Translations under genes and position numbers: made by a program
In this document: positions 62,954-64,000 of the stretch, piece by piece
Numbering within the stretch: the first letter of the stretch is position 1
Layout of the letters: the number at the start of each line of letters is the position of its first letter
Notes under the pieces: model-generated
Databases searched by the model: none
The model's input: only the letters and a program-made list of their open reading frames with translations
What the model was told of the DNA's origin: nothing
NCBI RefSeq assembly: GCF_004352845.1
Contig: NZ_SJRX01000001.1
Span: forward strand, 806,001 to 870,000
DNA from: Luteimonas terricola
GTDB taxonomy: Bacteria > Pseudomonadota > Gammaproteobacteria > Xanthomonadales > Xanthomonadaceae
DNA: 64,000 bases
Direction: 5' to 3'

Positions 62954-64000
62954 ATGAGCCTCGTCGCCATCGGCCTCAACCACCAGACCGCGCCGGTTGA
63001 ACTGCGCGAACGGGTGGCCTTTGCCGACGACCGGCTGCAGCGCGCGCTGGCCGACCTGCGCGCCCTGCCCGGCGTGCGGGAAGTGGCGCTGCTGTCGACC
63101 TGCAACCGTACCGAGCTCTATGCGGTGGCCGATGACGACGGCCGCGCGCTGGTCAACTGGCTGGCCACGCATCCCGAGGATCCGATCGGCGACGCCGGCT
63201 CGCTGCAGGCCTACCTGTACCGCCATGCCGACGACGAGGCCGCGCGCCACCTGTTCCGGGTCGCCACCGGCCTGGACTCGATGGTGCTGGGCGAGCCGCA
63301 GATCCTGGGCCAGGTGAAGCAGGCCTGGTCGGCCGCGCGTGGCGCCGGCACGCTTGGCGGCCATCTCGACCGCCTGTTCCAGCACGCCTTCGTCACCGCC
63401 AAGCGCGCGCGCACCGAGACCCGCATCGGCAACAGCCCGGTGTCGATGGCCTCGATGGCGGTGCGCCTGGCGCAGGACAGCTTCGCGCGACCGGAGGATT
63501 CGGTCGCGCTGCTGGTCGGCGCCGGCGAGACCATCGAGCTGGCCGCGCGCCACCTGGCGGCGGCGAAGGTCAAGCGGTTGATGATCGCCAACCGCACCTA
63601 CCGCCACGCCGAGGAGCTCGCGCACCGCCACGGCGGCACCGCCCTGCCGCTGGAGGAGCTCCACCACCACCTGCACCTGGCCGACATCGTGCTCTCGGCC
63701 ACCGCCAGCCGCACGCCCGTGATCCGCCGCGCCCACGTCGAAGCCGCGCTGGCGGCGCGCCGCCAGCGGCCGATGCTGCTGCTCGACCTCGCCGTGCCGC
63801 GCGACATCGAGCCCGAAGTCGGCCAGGTGCGCGACGCCTACCTGTACTCCGTCGACGATCTCGAGCGCGCGGTCGAGGACAACCGCCGCAACCGCCGCGA
63901 GGCCGCCGACGCCGCCGAGTCGATCATCGACCTGCAGGTGGCCCACTACGCGCGCCAGCAGGCCACCGGTGCGCGCAGCGGCCCGATCAAGCGCCTGCGC
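62954..64000 (+). CDS. hemA: Glutamyl-tRNA reductase (C-terminus outside window)
   Basis: First committed enzyme of C5 tetrapyrrole synthesis; it reduces glutamyl-tRNA to glutamate 1-semialdehyde with NADPH. The catalytic Cys lies in [13 protein letters not shown] near residue 50. [20 protein letters not shown] and the NADPH-binding [20 protein letters not shown] follow, with a conserved RRx[11 protein letters not shown] block. 349 codons are seen of about 420; the dimerisation helix is largely outside. It is divergent from the TPR-lolB-ispE cluster, as is common in gammaproteobacteria. Confidence 0.97.
   Translation, partial: MSLVAIGLNHQTAPVELRERVAFADDRLQRALADLRALPGVREVALLSTCNRTELYAVADDDGRALVNWLATHPEDPIGDAGSLQAYLYRHADDEAARHLFRVATGLDSMVLGEPQILGQVKQAWSAARGAGTLGGHLDRLFQHAFVTAKRARTETRIGNSPVSMASMAVRLAQDSFARPEDSVALLVGAGETIELAARHLAAAKVKRLMIANRTYRHAEELAHRHGGTALPLEELHHHLHLADIVLSATASRTPVIRRAHVEAALAARRQRPMLLLDLAVPRDIEPEVGQVRDAYLYSVDDLERAVEDNRRNRREAADAAESIIDLQVAHYARQQATGARSGPIKRLR

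Overview
The window is about 68-70% G+C by eye and reads as chromosome of a gammaproteobacterium of the Xanthomonadaceae/Lysobacteraceae (Lysobacter, Luteimonas or Pseudoxanthomonas-like). The grounds are S46 dipeptidyl-peptidases, class II DAHP synthase, an OprF-like OmpA pair, a 328-residue malate dehydrogenase, a long CTC-type L25, and palindromic intergenic repeats typical of that group. The genus is an inference. I find no prophage, insertion sequence, CRISPR array or defence locus. Most of the window is conserved core genome.

Layout. (1) 1-3133, minus: two tandem S46 exopeptidases, the first cut by the window edge. (2) 3298-5685, plus: threonine catabolism (tdh, kbl) with a nested inverted-repeat element between them. 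(3) 5769-8858, minus: an unrecognised secreted protein and two almost identical OmpA-family porins. (4) 9092-12590, plus: fadH, a SleB-like cell-wall hydrolase and a glutathione S-transferase. (5) 12741-18162, minus: prpC, prpB, mdh, an aspC-like aminotransferase and a cyclophilin. (6) 18353-20763, plus: typA and thpR. (7) 20811-22795, minus: class II DAHP synthase and dsbB.

(8) 22880-55984, minus: one continuous 33-kb transcription/translation block. In transcription order it is tRNA-Tyr, tRNA-Gly, tRNA-Thr, tuf2, tRNA-Trp, secE, nusG, rplKAJL, rpoBC, rpsLG, fusA, tuf1, then the S10, spc and alpha operons ending at rplQ. Good sigma-70-like promoters are visible before the tRNA cluster, rplK, rpsL and rpsJ. 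There is an intrinsic terminator after rplQ. Long structured leaders precede rpsJ and rplJ. rpmJ (L36) is not at its usual place between secY and rpsM.

(9) 56102-62923, minus: the tetratricopeptide protein-lolB-ispE-tRNA-Gln-prs-rplY-pth-ychF cluster, joined by short overlaps. (10) 62954-64000, plus: hemA, cut by the window edge.

The most notable sequence-level observations are four. The two tuf copies share about 1.3 kb without a visible difference, and the identity ends exactly at the base of a 3' hairpin, so only tuf1 keeps a T tract. The ispE stop codon lies inside tRNA-Gln. The OmpA pair is mosaic, as expected from gene conversion. Two nested inverted-repeat elements lie between genes. 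I did not find a convincing new multi-gene system.
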